Assembly: GCA_024401475.1 (NCBI GenBank)
Contig: JAKSKZ010000031.1
Location: 1 to 40,511, forward strand
DNA length: 40,511 nt
Direction: 5' to 3'
DNA from: Paludibacteraceae bacterium
GTDB lineage: Bacteria > Bacteroidota > Bacteroidia > Bacteroidales > Paludibacteraceae
Shown here: piece after piece, positions 7,207 to 15,480 of the stretch
Layout: every line of letters starts with the position of its first letter
Position numbering within the stretch: position 1 is the stretch's first letter
Notes under the pieces: generated by a model
What the model was told of the DNA's origin: nothing
The model's input: only the letters and a program-made list of their open reading frames with translations
Database searches by the model: none
Position numbers and translations under genes: made by a program

Positions 7207-8316
7207 TTACCACCCCATGATGGAGGCGACATAAGGAATCAACTCGTTGGCCATTTTCTGCTGCTGACGCAAAGAAGGATGCCAATCGGCCCCATAGCCC
7301 AAAGTTCCATCGTGAGGGGCAAAATCGTAGCGATAGATTTGGGTATCACCCATCTGTTTTCTATCCTCCACTATTGCGTTCAACCTTGTTTGAAACTCGT
7401 CCAGAACAGGAGAGGCTGGCAACATGCAGCCAGTCAACAATAGTATCTTTGTGTTCGGATAATGGTTTCGAATTTCCGTCAAAAAATCACGATAGGCCTT
7501 ATCAAGCAACTCCATACGGAACCCTTCAGTACTCAAATCATTCGTCCCCAAATTGACCACCAACAAATCCGGAGAAAACGATGAAAAATTCCAAGTTGTA
7601 TTCTCTTCAGAGATCAACACATTGCGATAGACGACAGGCATTGGCCGAAGGGAACCTTCTGGTTTGTCGGCATAATTACGATACATGCCAATGCCCGAAC
7701 GAGCGACAACCATCATCTCTGCATCAAAGGCACTTGCTGTCAAAAAGGCAAATGAGCGAACGAAATTTGAAGTGGAATCATTAAACGGACAAGTCTCATC
7801 GGCAGCCTCAACACCATAGGCACAAGTGATGGAATTCCCGATGAATTCGATTTTTTTTGAGCGTCTTTCCAAGGGATAGATGTTAAAATCTCCCCCAACC
7901 ATAAAGCCATAGAACTCAGGTTGGCAAAACAACCCTTCCGACTTCAAAACCAACTCCAACTGATGCCGACCTTGAGCCAATGAATCCAAGAAGAATAGTC
8001 TATTCCCATCAAAAGGTGCATCATAAGTACTTATTTGCGACTTCTCTTTTCCGTCCACGAACAACGTGAAATAACCTGCATTGGGCTTGAGTGAAGCATA
8101 AACTTTGGCACGTCCCTCCACATCCACACCTATGGCAATACGAGAACCAGGATAGTCAAAACGCTTGGAATCGGCAGTTGTCAAGAAACGTCCTTCATAA
8201 CGAATCTGTGGAGTCGATGAAACATAAAACGAAAGCTTAGCTCCATTTTCGCATGAAATAAATGCCGAGAGCATCATGGCAATCAACAGAAATACGGATA
8301 TTTTAGGGAAACTCAT
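7207..8316 (-). CDS. SGNH/GDSL esterase, carbohydrate esterase family 2-like lipoprotein
   Basis: A 369-residue lipoprotein (lipobox ending FISC, C22). Residues 30-150 form a jelly-roll beta domain ('SRIAIGVDVEGRAKVYASL...', 'GRHQLELVLKSEG'). Residues 155-369 form an SGNH hydrolase: 'FIGNSITCAYG' with nucleophile S162, the oxyanion region 'ARSGIGM' near G209, 'VNLGTNDLS' with N259, and 'DWHPS' with D344/H346. This two-domain order is that of CE2 acetyl esterases, which remove acetyl groups from polysaccharides such as xylan. It lies 12 bp after the DUF4294 gene and before mltF, so a role on cell-wall or envelope glycans is as likely as dietary polysaccharide. The substrate is inferred. Confidence 0.85.
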   Translation of the reverse strand: MSFPKISVFLLIAMMLSAFISCENGAKLSFYVSSTPQIRYEGRFLTTADSKRFDYPGSRIAIGVDVEGRAKVYASLKPNAGYFTLFVDGKEKSQISTYDAPFDGNRLFFLDSLAQGRHQLELVLKSEGLFCQPEFYGFMVGGDFNIYPLERRSKKIEFIGNSITCAYGVEAADETCPFNDSTSNFVRSFAFLTASAFDAEMMVVARSGIGMYRNYADKPEGSLRPMPVVYRNVLISEENTTWNFSSFSPDLLVVNLGTNDLSTEGFRMELLDKAYRDFLTEIRNHYPNTKILLLTGCMLPASPVLDEFQTRLNAIVEDRKQMGDTQIYRYDFAPHDGTLGYGADWHPSLRQQQKMANELIPYVASIMGW

Positions 8317-8328
8317 ACCAAAGCTTTT

Positions 8329-8931
8329 TTACAACTGTCCTGCCTCGACCAAAATAATCACACGCTCAACAATTTTATCCTTGTCGTCCTTATCATAAGT
8401 CGTCTTCAAATCAGCACCGAAGAGTTTGGCAAAACCTTGCCAGAAGAAGGCACGGACACCGCCACGATATTGCTTAATCAACTCGTATGAGGTTTGGTCG
8501 CACTCTCTATCCACCAATCGGATAAGCATCTTTCCCTGCGACAAGGTCATCTTTCTCATATCTGATTCATATTGGCCAATCAACTCTTCCTCCTTGGATT
8601 TCATATAAGCCTTGCGGTCTTTCTCCTCCGGAATCTTTTCCAACTCGGCATTGATGCGTTGCAACGTAGAACCAATCGCCTTGGCATAAGGAAGCGTACG
8701 TTTCACATCGCGCACCGTCTTCCAATAAAACTTCTCCTGCTTGCTTGTTTCAAACTTCAAGGCCGGGAACACGTAAATCGTAGGCAACACCAACTGAGGG
8801 ATTGTATCTCCGTCTTCAATATAAGCAAAAACCACATTCTCCATATTAACGGAAACATCCTGAGCTTTTGCCGAAAAACAAGACAAAGACAAAATCATCG
8901 AAACAAATATATACTTTAAGAATTTACTCAT
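8329..8931 (-). CDS. DUF4294 family secreted protein
   Basis: A 200-residue protein with a cleavable signal peptide (MSKFLKYIFVSMILSLSCFS, then AKA before QDV). It carries the full DUF4294 signature: 'EDGDTIPQLVLPTIYVFP', 'KFYWKTVRDVKRTLPYAK', 'LIRLVDRECDQTSYELIKQ', 'GGVRAFFWQGFAKLFG', and a C-terminal VEAGQL. The family is widespread and nearly specific to Bacteroidota, and I know of no assigned function. It is the first gene of the three-gene operon with the CE2-like esterase and mltF, under the promoter at 9051-9081, so a periplasmic role linked to the cell wall is plausible. Confidence 0.85.
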   Translation of the reverse strand: MSKFLKYIFVSMILSLSCFSAKAQDVSVNMENVVFAYIEDGDTIPQLVLPTIYVFPALKFETSKQEKFYWKTVRDVKRTLPYAKAIGSTLQRINAELEKIPEEKDRKAYMKSKEEELIGQYESDMRKMTLSQGKMLIRLVDRECDQTSYELIKQYRGGVRAFFWQGFAKLFGADLKTTYDKDDKDKIVERVIILVEAGQL

Positions 8932-9050
8932 ACTCTTTTTTTTAGATAAATAAAATGCGCTAACACTAATTAAACAACTGATATAGAAACACTTTCACCC
9001 TTTCCCCATCAACATACACTCAACCATATCAGAGCACTTACATCAATTAT

Positions 9051-9081
9051 CAAAGGTAATGATTTAATCGTAAGGTACAAA
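9051..9081 (-). promoter_or_regulatory. Promoter of the DUF4294-esterase-mltF operon
   Basis: On the minus strand TTTG (9081-9078), exactly 19 bp, then TACCTTTG (9058-9051): a perfect match to the Bacteroidota consensus. It lies about 120 bp upstream of the first start codon. In the 345-bp divergent gap 8932-9276 this and the plus-strand box at 9217 are the only signals I see. Confidence 0.75.
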
Positions 9082-9216
9082 GTTTTAGGCTGATATAATA
9101 TTTCTCCTTTTATTTTATATAATGTTTTTTCTATTGATTATTACTTTTCTTAAACCTAAAAAAGAGACTGTCAACTTTTATCCGTCCAACATTACATCCA
9201 ATAACGATAAAATAAT

Positions 9217-9224
9217 TAACTTTG
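9217..9224 (+). promoter_or_regulatory. -7 box of the barrel / HhH gene pair
   Basis: TAACTTTG matches TAnnTTTG and is followed by GC, 53 bp before the ATG at 9277. No clear TTTG lies at the expected upstream distance. Confidence 0.5.
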
Positions 9225-9276
9225 CAAAAAAAGAAACAAATGTTTTGTTTGGCGCAAGGTCGCCGTTTTATTTGCT

Positions 9277-10077
9277 ATGCGTTTCATCGTACTAACTCTG
9301 TTTTGGATGATTCGAACCTCCATTTTCTCAATGGACCATCAGAAAGCATCCGACCCTATTTCTTTAGGAATGGGAGGCGTTGTTCATTGCTCTCCTCATT
9401 TCGAAAACCCATCAAACATCTCTTTCCTCGACAGCAAAATAGTCTATATAAGTTACCATAACGAATACGAAATAAAGGAATTGGGAGAATGGAACGCAAG
9501 CCTAGTCATCCCATCACAATGGGCACACCAGCACTTCTGCATCAACCATTTTGGTTTCGAGAACTACAACCATACTTCTCTAAAATATGGTGTGGGAAAA
9601 ATATTGTCGAAACGATGGAGTCTTGGCACCTCCATACGACTGAAACACCTCTATTTCGCAGGTTGCCAGGAGGCTCAACTATTTCTCTACTGCAACATTG
9701 GGGCAAGTTACAAACACTCCGACAAAATCAACATTAGCTTACTGACTCACAACATATTAGAATCAGAGTTAACCTCTACAGACGAGGAACGCACGAAAGA
9801 AAATCACGCTCTGATGGCTTGCTCCTCCTTCCGATTTTTAGACAACGCTCGTTGGTGCTTGGAAATCGAAGAAAATAATTGGTGCGACTGGAATATAAGA
9901 AATGGTTTTGAATTCGTCCATGAACGCTTGTCACTTCGTTGTGGCTTCTATATGCTTCCGTTAATTCCCACTTTCGGCTGTGGATTCAATCTCGACTGGA
10001 TACAATTAGACGTTTCCAGTTCCTATCATAATCAATTAGGCTACTCTCTTGCCATCGGCATTGGTTCAAAATTCTAA
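9277..10077 (+). CDS. PorV/PorQ-like outer-membrane beta-barrel protein
   Basis: A 266-residue protein beginning with a hydrophobic leader. It then has 'ASDPISLGMGGVVHCSPHFENPSNISFL', the start typical of PorV/PorQ-type barrels (D-P-x-x-L-G-M-G-G ... N-P). The rest is alternating aromatic and polar beta strands ('WSLGTSIRLKHLYF', 'LSLRCGFYMLP', 'YHNQLGYSLAIGIGSKF') and ends with a terminal F, a usual barrel-insertion signal. It is 10 bp upstream of the HhH/barrel gene, so the two are almost certainly co-transcribed. Known relatives serve type IX secretion or lipid transport, but here the linked gene suggests a partner role. It is somewhat shorter than typical PorV proteins. The family level is fairly sure, the function is not. 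Confidence 0.6.
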   Translation: MRFIVLTLFWMIRTSIFSMDHQKASDPISLGMGGVVHCSPHFENPSNISFLDSKIVYISYHNEYEIKELGEWNASLVIPSQWAHQHFCINHFGFENYNHTSLKYGVGKILSKRWSLGTSIRLKHLYFAGCQEAQLFLYCNIGASYKHSDKINISLLTHNILESELTSTDEERTKENHALMACSSFRFLDNARWCLEIEENNWCDWNIRNGFEFVHERLSLRCGFYMLPLIPTFGCGFNLDWIQLDVSSSYHNQLGYSLAIGIGSKF

Positions 10078-10087
10078 AACAACATAT

Positions 10088-12109
10088 ATGCGTTTCTTGT
10101 TTATTTGCACATTTCTTTTTGTATTTCAACAAATTACATTTTCATCAGAGGATGGAGATGATATCCTTATCGACCTTTCCGAATCATTTGCAGAAGGGGA
10201 AAACACCAACATCGACTTCGAACTTCTCAGCGAAGAGATTGACCTTCTCGCCAAAACAAAAATAGAGTTGAACAAAGCATCTATCGATGATTTGCTACGA
10301 ATCCCTGGCTTCACCCAAATAGAGGCAGAATGCATCATCGCTCATCGCATAAAATATGGACCTTTCCTCAGCATCTACGAATTAAAATGCATCAAAGGAC
10401 TTAATTTAAAAGAGATAGAACGTCTTTCTCGCTACGTCTATCTTTCCGAATCAAGGAAGAAAACCGTCCAAGAACGATTGCATAACAACGAGAGCACACT
10501 ATACCTTCGCTACGATCGAACCTTCGAAGAAAAGAAGGGTTACCACGCCTCAGACTCGTCCAAAGGTCCCGCCTACGTGGGCGACCCCAACCACTACTAC
10601 CTCAAATATAAAACACGCATAGATGATCTTCTCTCCTTTGGCTTTTCCGGAGAAAAAGATGCCGGCGAAGCTATTTGGAAGGAAGAACAAAAGGTCTTCG
10701 ACTTTCATTCTGCATTCCTACAAATCAATAACTTAAGTATTTTCAAACGCATTTGTCTGGGCGACTTCAAGGCGAATTTCGGACAAGGTCTCGTCATCGG
10801 GACAAGCAGCATCATTGGCAAATCAAACAATGTACTGAACTCGCTTCAACGCAACAAAGGTCTTTTCCCCTACACCTCCATCGGCGAGAGTGGATTTCTA
10901 CGTGGTGGCGGGGCAACCTTAGGATGGAAACGGTTGGAAACATCTTTCTTCTACTCCAATAAACGTATCGACGCCAACCTCTCCTCCGAAGGCTTTATCA
11001 CCTCTTTCAAAACAGACGGACTGCATAGAACAGAAAATGAATTGGCCAAGAAAGAGGTGACGAATGAGGAAATCATCGGAGGAAACCTCTCCTACAATGG
11101 AGATCGTCTGAAATTAGGCGGAACAATCCTCTCCTATCGTTACGGAGATACTCTTCATCCTGCCGACAAGGCCTACAACCACTACAAACTCTCCATGACA
11201 GACCACCATTGGAATGCCAGCATCGACTATTCGCTCTACATAAAACGCCTCTACTTTTTTGGAGAATGTGCAACAGACAAAAACGGTGGGACCGCCCTTC
11301 TCAATGGATGCAGAATTTTCCCTTCGTCAAGGGCTGGATTTCTTATCATGCACCGCAGATATTCTCCTCAATATCAAGCCAACTATGCCAACGGATTTGC
11401 AGAAAATTCACGCATCGAAAACGAGGAAGGACTCTATGTGGGCAGCGAATTCAAGCCTATGAAACGAATCAAGCTCTCCCTCTATGCGGATGCCTACACT
11501 TTTCCTTGGCTTCGATACACAGCATCACGCCCAAACACATCAGGTTACGATTATCTTGCCTATTTATCCGTTGTTTGTGGCAAGAAGACTTCCACCTACT
11601 TGAAATTCAAAGAGAAACAATCGGAGAAAGACCAATCGGGAAGTCAAGTCACGACGCAAGACAAAAAGCAAATCCTTCGTTACGGTATCCGCTCTAAGCA
11701 TTGGGAACACCTTGAACTGCAGAGCATCTTTGAAGGGAACCGACATCAAGCAGGTTCTGGAACATCCTCTTACGGTTGGATGGCCGCACAAGATATTGAC
11801 TTTCCTATTAAAAGACCACACCTCAAAATTTCCTTGCGATACGCCTATTTCCATACGCCTCAATACAACAACCGTATCTATCTTTACGAAAAAGACATTT
11901 TGCATGTCTTCTCCATCCCTTGCCATTACGGGATAGGTCACAAAAGTTGCATAAACGTACAATGGGACATCTGTAGTTCTGTCACTTGCTATCTGAAATA
12001 TGGCATCTGCATCTATACAGACGGCAGAGAAACTATCGGATCAAGCAACGAAGAGATAAAAGGGAACAAAGTAACTTCGGGGAAAATACTAGTGAGGTTT
12101 AAGATTTGA
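10088..12109 (+). CDS. ComEA-type helix-hairpin-helix domain fused to a large outer-membrane barrel-like region
   Basis: From the ATG at 10088 (MRFLFICTFLFVFQQITFSS, a good signal peptide) this is 673 residues. An upstream in-frame ATG at 10049 overlaps the preceding gene and would bury the signal peptide. Residues about 60-118 are a double HhH module: 'LNKASIDDLLRIPGFTQIEAE' and 'YGPFLSIYELKCIKGLNLKEIE', as in ComEA/T2SK-type DNA-binding domains. Residues about 135-673 are rich in alternating aromatic beta strands ('LYLRYDRTFEE', 'GFLIMHRRYSPQYQANYANGF', 'LKISLRYAYFHTPQ') and end in VRFKI, as expected for an outer-membrane barrel. A periplasmic DNA-binding module on an outer-membrane protein suggests DNA handling at the envelope, possibly uptake; this is inference. 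Confidence 0.75.
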   Translation: MRFLFICTFLFVFQQITFSSEDGDDILIDLSESFAEGENTNIDFELLSEEIDLLAKTKIELNKASIDDLLRIPGFTQIEAECIIAHRIKYGPFLSIYELKCIKGLNLKEIERLSRYVYLSESRKKTVQERLHNNESTLYLRYDRTFEEKKGYHASDSSKGPAYVGDPNHYYLKYKTRIDDLLSFGFSGEKDAGEAIWKEEQKVFDFHSAFLQINNLSIFKRICLGDFKANFGQGLVIGTSSIIGKSNNVLNSLQRNKGLFPYTSIGESGFLRGGGATLGWKRLETSFFYSNKRIDANLSSEGFITSFKTDGLHRTENELAKKEVTNEEIIGGNLSYNGDRLKLGGTILSYRYGDTLHPADKAYNHYKLSMTDHHWNASIDYSLYIKRLYFFGECATDKNGGTALLNGCRIFPSSRAGFLIMHRRYSPQYQANYANGFAENSRIENEEGLYVGSEFKPMKRIKLSLYADAYTFPWLRYTASRPNTSGYDYLAYLSVVCGKKTSTYLKFKEKQSEKDQSGSQVTTQDKKQILRYGIRSKHWEHLELQSIFEGNRHQAGSGTSSYGWMAAQDIDFPIKRPHLKISLRYAYFHTPQYNNRIYLYEKDILHVFSIPCHYGIGHKSCINVQWDICSSVTCYLKYGICIYTDGRETIGSSNEEIKGNKVTSGKILVRFKI

Positions 12110-12146
12110 AAACGTCCTTCAATAAAGCCTTGAGCTACAAACTAAA

Positions 12147-12181
12147 AGGGTGTACCCAAACACAAGTTCCAGCTACACCCT
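12147..12181 (-). terminator. Terminator between convergent genes
   Basis: A perfect 8-bp stem (AGGGTGTA 12147-12154 with TACACCCT 12174-12181) is followed on the minus strand by TTTTAG. It best serves the DUF4375 gene and may also stop readthrough from the HhH gene. Confidence 0.6.
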
Positions 12182-12204
12182 CCCGATCCTTATAAATCAC
12201 CCGA

Positions 12205-12711
12205 TCAATTTTTCTCCACCTCAGCAAACAATTCAATGTTTTCATCGACGAATGTGGCTACGATGCAAGTGGTTTCCTCCTCTATTTCGAAAAACTGCTC
12301 CTCCAATTCGTCAAACGCCTCAAAATCGACATACATGGAATAGAACTCCTCCTCTGTTGTCTCTTTTTCCAATTCATCCTTATTGGCATCATAGATTTCC
12401 TTAGCCGCATAAACCAACTTTCCGAACTTTACGGCGCCAAAGAGTTTCATCGACTTGGCAAATGGATTGTGGAAGATGTAGCCGCCATAACCATTTTGAA
12501 TGAGTTGCACAAATCCGCCCTCGTTGATTTGGTCACGAAACAAATCATACGCCAACAAGGTATGTTGGTAAGCGTTCAACTCGTTCATCGTCTCAGCAGC
12601 AACCTCCGTCCCCACTGCAGCTTTATATTTATCTATAAAGACATTCAAAAACTCATCAAGACCTTCTTCCGATGCTTTGATAAGATCAGACTCCTTAACT
12701 ATTATGCTCAT
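12205..12711 (-). CDS. DUF4375 (DMP19-like) protein
   Basis: A 168-residue acidic cytoplasmic protein. The central segment 'TLLAYDLFRDQINEGGFVQLIQNGYGGYIF' (about 51-80) is the recognisable DUF4375 core (x-x-x-Q-I-N-x-G-G-F-x-Q-x-I-x-N-x-x-G). It is followed by a helical region 'KLFGAVKFGKLVYAAKEIYD' and a very acidic C-terminus. DMP19, a DNA-mimic protein of Neisseria, belongs to this broad group, and the strong acidity here is compatible with mimicry, but no partner is evident. It ends close to a shared convergent terminator, with the HU/SPOR gene upstream on the same strand. Such genes also occur among immunity-like families. Confidence 0.7.
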   Translation of the reverse strand: MSIIVKESDLIKASEEGLDEFLNVFIDKYKAAVGTEVAAETMNELNAYQHTLLAYDLFRDQINEGGFVQLIQNGYGGYIFHNPFAKSMKLFGAVKFGKLVYAAKEIYDANKDELEKETTEEEFYSMYVDFEAFDELEEQFFEIEEETTCIVATFVDENIELFAEVEKN

Positions 12712-12752
12712 ACTACTATATTTTGTCTGTTTTCAACGAATGCAAAAATAAA

Positions 12753-12781
12753 CAAAAAGGTCGGCATTTGCATACCGACCT
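12753..12781 (-). terminator. Terminator of the HU/SPOR gene
   Basis: AGGTCGG (12758-12764) pairs perfectly with CCGACCT (12775-12781), and on the minus strand the hairpin runs straight into TTTTTG. Confidence 0.8.
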
Positions 12782-12810
12782 CCATATCATTCAATCACAA
12801 AATTGCAAAA

Positions 12811-13659
12811 TCATTTATAAATGCCCAAAACAAAGGAGCGTTCCATCGTTGAATCTTGAACATACGACGATAAGTCCTGCTTCAAATATAGAGCCTTATC
12901 CAACGACTTTGTCGCCTGTGCAGCCAATAGGAACTCGCCCTCCATACGCAACACTTCAAAATGTTGGGTGGAATCAGCCAACAAGGCAGAAAGAGAATCA
13001 CCATACGACAAGGCCGCCTCTTCCGTCGAAAATTTGTCCATCACCAAATAGTAACTCTTCTGAGGAAGCACAACTTCAGCCAACTGCATTGGCGCGAAAT
13101 TGGCTGTATCTACATGACGTTCGTCACTAACTGGCTGAGTCATAAACATTATGGCAGCAATCGCAGCAACACTTCCCACTAAGAAACTCGGGAAAGAACG
13201 TTTTGTGTTAGTTGACGTTGGAGTAGATTTCGTAGAACCGTCCTCCAAAAGCGGGAAATAAAACTCCCTCAAACCAAACGAAGTGGTATCCTCCACGGGC
13301 ATCTCCCCAATACGGAAAGAGTAGCCTCCCTCCGTCTGAACAAACGAGCCATAGACGCCCACCTCAAAAAGTCCTTTGCTATTCAACGCTCTCTTCACAG
13401 AAACAACTGCATCAGAAATCTGTTTGGTAGCCTCCTCGAATGAGACATGCTTCTCCTGCATCAAGGCATGCGCCAACAAACCGTCGTTATGCACCAAGTG
13501 CGCATTAAACAACAATTCCTTACTTGGAGGGGCGAAATAACTTGAAGCATAATCAACAACTGCAGGCTTGGCATTCATGACAAATCCTCCCAAATCCGGG
13601 ATGATAACACATGAATGAACCTTCATCAACTTCAACAATATGGAGAATATCTCTTGCAT
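12811..13659 (-). CDS. HU-CCDC81 domain / SPOR domain membrane protein
   Basis: A 282-residue protein. Residues 1-120 are the bacterial HU-CCDC81 tandem domain ('HSCVIIPDLGGFVMNAKPA', 'LFNAHLVHNDGLLAHALM', 'GLFEVGVYGSFVQTEGGY'). After a Ser/Thr-rich linker comes one membrane helix (about 158-174, FPSFLVGSVAAIAAIMF), then a periplasmic SPOR-like domain (about 203-282, 'KSYYLVMDKFSTEEAAL' ... 'RSFVLGIYK'). This is a known Bacteroidota architecture: a cytoplasmic HU-like module, possibly nucleoid- or protein-binding, joined to a SPOR domain that recognises denuded septal glycans. It probably acts at the division site, linking chromosome and cell wall. It has its own -7 box and terminator. Confidence 0.85.
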   Translation of the reverse strand: MQEIFSILLKLMKVHSCVIIPDLGGFVMNAKPAVVDYASSYFAPPSKELLFNAHLVHNDGLLAHALMQEKHVSFEEATKQISDAVVSVKRALNSKGLFEVGVYGSFVQTEGGYSFRIGEMPVEDTTSFGLREFYFPLLEDGSTKSTPTSTNTKRSFPSFLVGSVAAIAAIMFMTQPVSDERHVDTANFAPMQLAEVVLPQKSYYLVMDKFSTEEAALSYGDSLSALLADSTQHFEVLRMEGEFLLAAQATKSLDKALYLKQDLSSYVQDSTMERSFVLGIYK

Positions 13660-13680
13660 CTTTTCCTCTTAATTTTCCTA

Positions 13681-13688
13681 CAAAGATA
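13681..13688 (-). promoter_or_regulatory. -7 box of the HU/SPOR gene
   Basis: TATCTTTG on the minus strand, 21 bp before the ATG at 13659. No TTTG occurs at 19-21 bp upstream. Confidence 0.5.
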
Positions 13689-13836
13689 TAACAATCGCAC
13701 CTTCCCTAAAAATAGACGTGGGGGCCTATTCTTAACATAGTTATTAACAATCAAAAGCAAAACTGTTGATAACTTTCGCGAAAAAAAAGATTACAACAGA
13801 GCATTAACAGGCCAAATAGAACTCATTTTCAAACAA

Positions 13837-13880
13837 ATAAAAAGGCGGAAAAGTTATCAACAAACAACTTCGCCGCCCTT
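13837..13880 (-). terminator. Terminator of the nitronate monooxygenase-like gene
   Basis: On the minus strand GGGCGGCGAAGTT pairs with AACTTTTCCGCC around an AT-rich loop and is followed by TTTTTATTTG. It lies about 40 bp after the stop at 13917. Confidence 0.7.
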
Positions 13881-13916
13881 TACCTAAAACAAAAATATAA
13901 TCGATTACAAATCGAC

Positions 13917-14996
13917 TTAAGCCTTCCCCTTGGAAAGTTGATACTTCTCGTATTCAGCCTTTAAACTCGCAAAGATTTCCTTTACCGTTTCAATCTTCTT
14001 GGCACGGAAAGCGTTGGAGCCAGCAAAGGCATAACCACGATCCAAATTACCCTTGAATGCGTTGTAGAGAGCCATGATGATGCAATAAGGACTCTTAGTG
14101 CTATCACAAGTCTTGATGCAGTGGCAAACGCATCCCTTAGGATGAGTGTTGCCGTCCTTCATCTTTTGAATGAAGCTATTCCAAATCGCACGTCCAGGCA
14201 TACCTACAGGGCTCTTGATAATCTCGATGTCTTTCTCCTCGGCATTGATATACGTCTGCTTAAACGCATCAGAAGCATCGCACTCTTCCGTCGTAACGAA
14301 ACGAGTACCCATCTGTACGCCTGAAGCGCCCAACTCCATGATACGCGACATATCCTCGCCTGTATAAATACCGCCAGCAGCAAAGACAGGGATTTGCTTC
14401 TCGTCCTTATACTCATTAGCCACCCCAACCACTTCTGGAATGGTCTTCTCCAAAGAGAAATTTTGATCCTCGATCTGGTCCTCCTTATATCCCAAGTGAC
14501 CGCCAGCCTTTGGACCTTCCACCACGATTGCATCAGGCAAATAGTTATAAATACTCTTCCACTTTTGGCAGATGATCTTTGCTGCACGAGCAGAAGATAC
14601 AATAGGCACCAACTTTGTCGTGCTATCACTCTTCAAGAACGAAGGCATATCCAAAGGAAGTCCCGCGCCGGAAAAGATAATATCCGCTTTTTCCTGGATT
14701 GCCGTCTTAACCATATCTGCGAAATTAGACATTGCCACCATGACATTCACACCGATGATGCCATTGGTCTTCTCTCTTGCTTTCCTAATCTCCTCTTTAA
14801 GACCATAAATGCTGGCTTTGAGATAGTCTGTCGAAAAATTCTTATAAAGCAAGCCTAAACCCGCACTAGAAATCACACCGACACCGCCTTCGTTTGCCAC
14901 AGCCGAAGCCAATCCTGACAAAGAAATACCAACGCCCATGCCACCTTGAATCACAGGCATCTTCAATGTGAGATTTCCTATCTTAATCTCTTTCAT
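13917..14996 (-). CDS. NAD(P)H-dependent flavin oxidoreductase, nitronate monooxygenase / FabK-like
   Basis: A 359-residue TIM-barrel flavoprotein. Diagnostic segments: 'MPVIQGGMGVGISLSGLASAVA' (17-38), the phosphate-binding 'PVFAAGGIYTGEDM' and 'GASGVQMGTRFVTTEEC', and 'GPKAGGHLGYKED' carrying the histidine that acts as base in nitronate monooxygenases. Members either oxidise alkyl nitronates or, as FabK, reduce enoyl-ACP; sequence alone does not decide here. The C-terminal part has a cysteine-rich stretch 'KGCVCHCIKTCDSTKSPYC', which recurs in a subgroup of these enzymes in anaerobes and may bind metal. It is monocistronic, with its own terminator. Confidence 0.85.
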   Translation of the reverse strand: MKEIKIGNLTLKMPVIQGGMGVGISLSGLASAVANEGGVGVISSAGLGLLYKNFSTDYLKASIYGLKEEIRKAREKTNGIIGVNVMVAMSNFADMVKTAIQEKADIIFSGAGLPLDMPSFLKSDSTTKLVPIVSSARAAKIICQKWKSIYNYLPDAIVVEGPKAGGHLGYKEDQIEDQNFSLEKTIPEVVGVANEYKDEKQIPVFAAGGIYTGEDMSRIMELGASGVQMGTRFVTTEECDASDAFKQTYINAEEKDIEIIKSPVGMPGRAIWNSFIQKMKDGNTHPKGCVCHCIKTCDSTKSPYCIIMALYNAFKGNLDRGYAFAGSNAFRAKKIETVKEIFASLKAEYEKYQLSKGKA

Positions 14997-15256
14997 TTAA
15001 CCAATTCTAATTAGTTGATAAATAAATTTTAACAATTACAACTCAACAACGGATAGTTTTACAAGGAACAAATTCGTTGCAAAGCGAGGAAATATTACAT
15101 TTAAATAATTAACATATGCAATTTCCTTGACAAATGTCATTGCAAATATAGGTATTTCATAAAGATTTCTATTACATTCTTATTAAAAAAATCTTTATAC
15201 TTATAATGATAGATAAATCATCGAGATTAAAAGCAAAGAAAAGAGACAAATGGAAT

Positions 15257-15420
15257 CTTTGGGTTGGCCTTGACCTCGATGGGGAAATGCTCTCCCTTCT
15301 CGGATATCTTGTCCGTCAACGCCTTCTGGCAGAACATCGTGTCCGCCGTGACGATGCAGCCGATGAGGTACAACTTGTCGATGAGATTCTTGGCCGTTGG
15401 AATCTCATCGATCGACACAC
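15257..15420 (-). pseudogene. Fragment of an ISAs1-family transposase
   Basis: On the minus strand the frame reads 'SIDEIPTAKNLIDKLYLIG', then 'CIVTADTMFCQK', then a helix and 'FPIEVKANPKI'. This matches the catalytic core of ISAs1-type enzymes (pattern: EITAIPxLLDxLxLxGCIVTIDAMGCQ ... VLALKGNQ). The catalytic D lies in 'VTAD'. Both ends of the gene are missing, and downstream sequence (15001-15256) holds no recognisable IS end. It is a decayed relic next to the first AAA/nuclease gene. Confidence 0.7.
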
Positions 15421-15480
15421 GAATTAGACACCTTATTTTTGATGTTGCCAAAACATGGAATCGGCTACCGTGGCCGACAT

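Noticed and set aside
13741..13862. Three DnaA-box-like 9-mers (TTATTAACA at 13741, TTATCAACA on both strands at 13764 and 13854), as in an origin
   Set aside because: One of them lies inside the loop of a clear transcription terminator. There is no dnaA, dnaN or unwinding-element context, and AT-rich sequence makes such near-matches common.
15206..15427. Plus-strand 73-codon ORF
   Set aside because: The opposite strand carries the recognisable ISAs1 transposase core, so this frame is a shadow.
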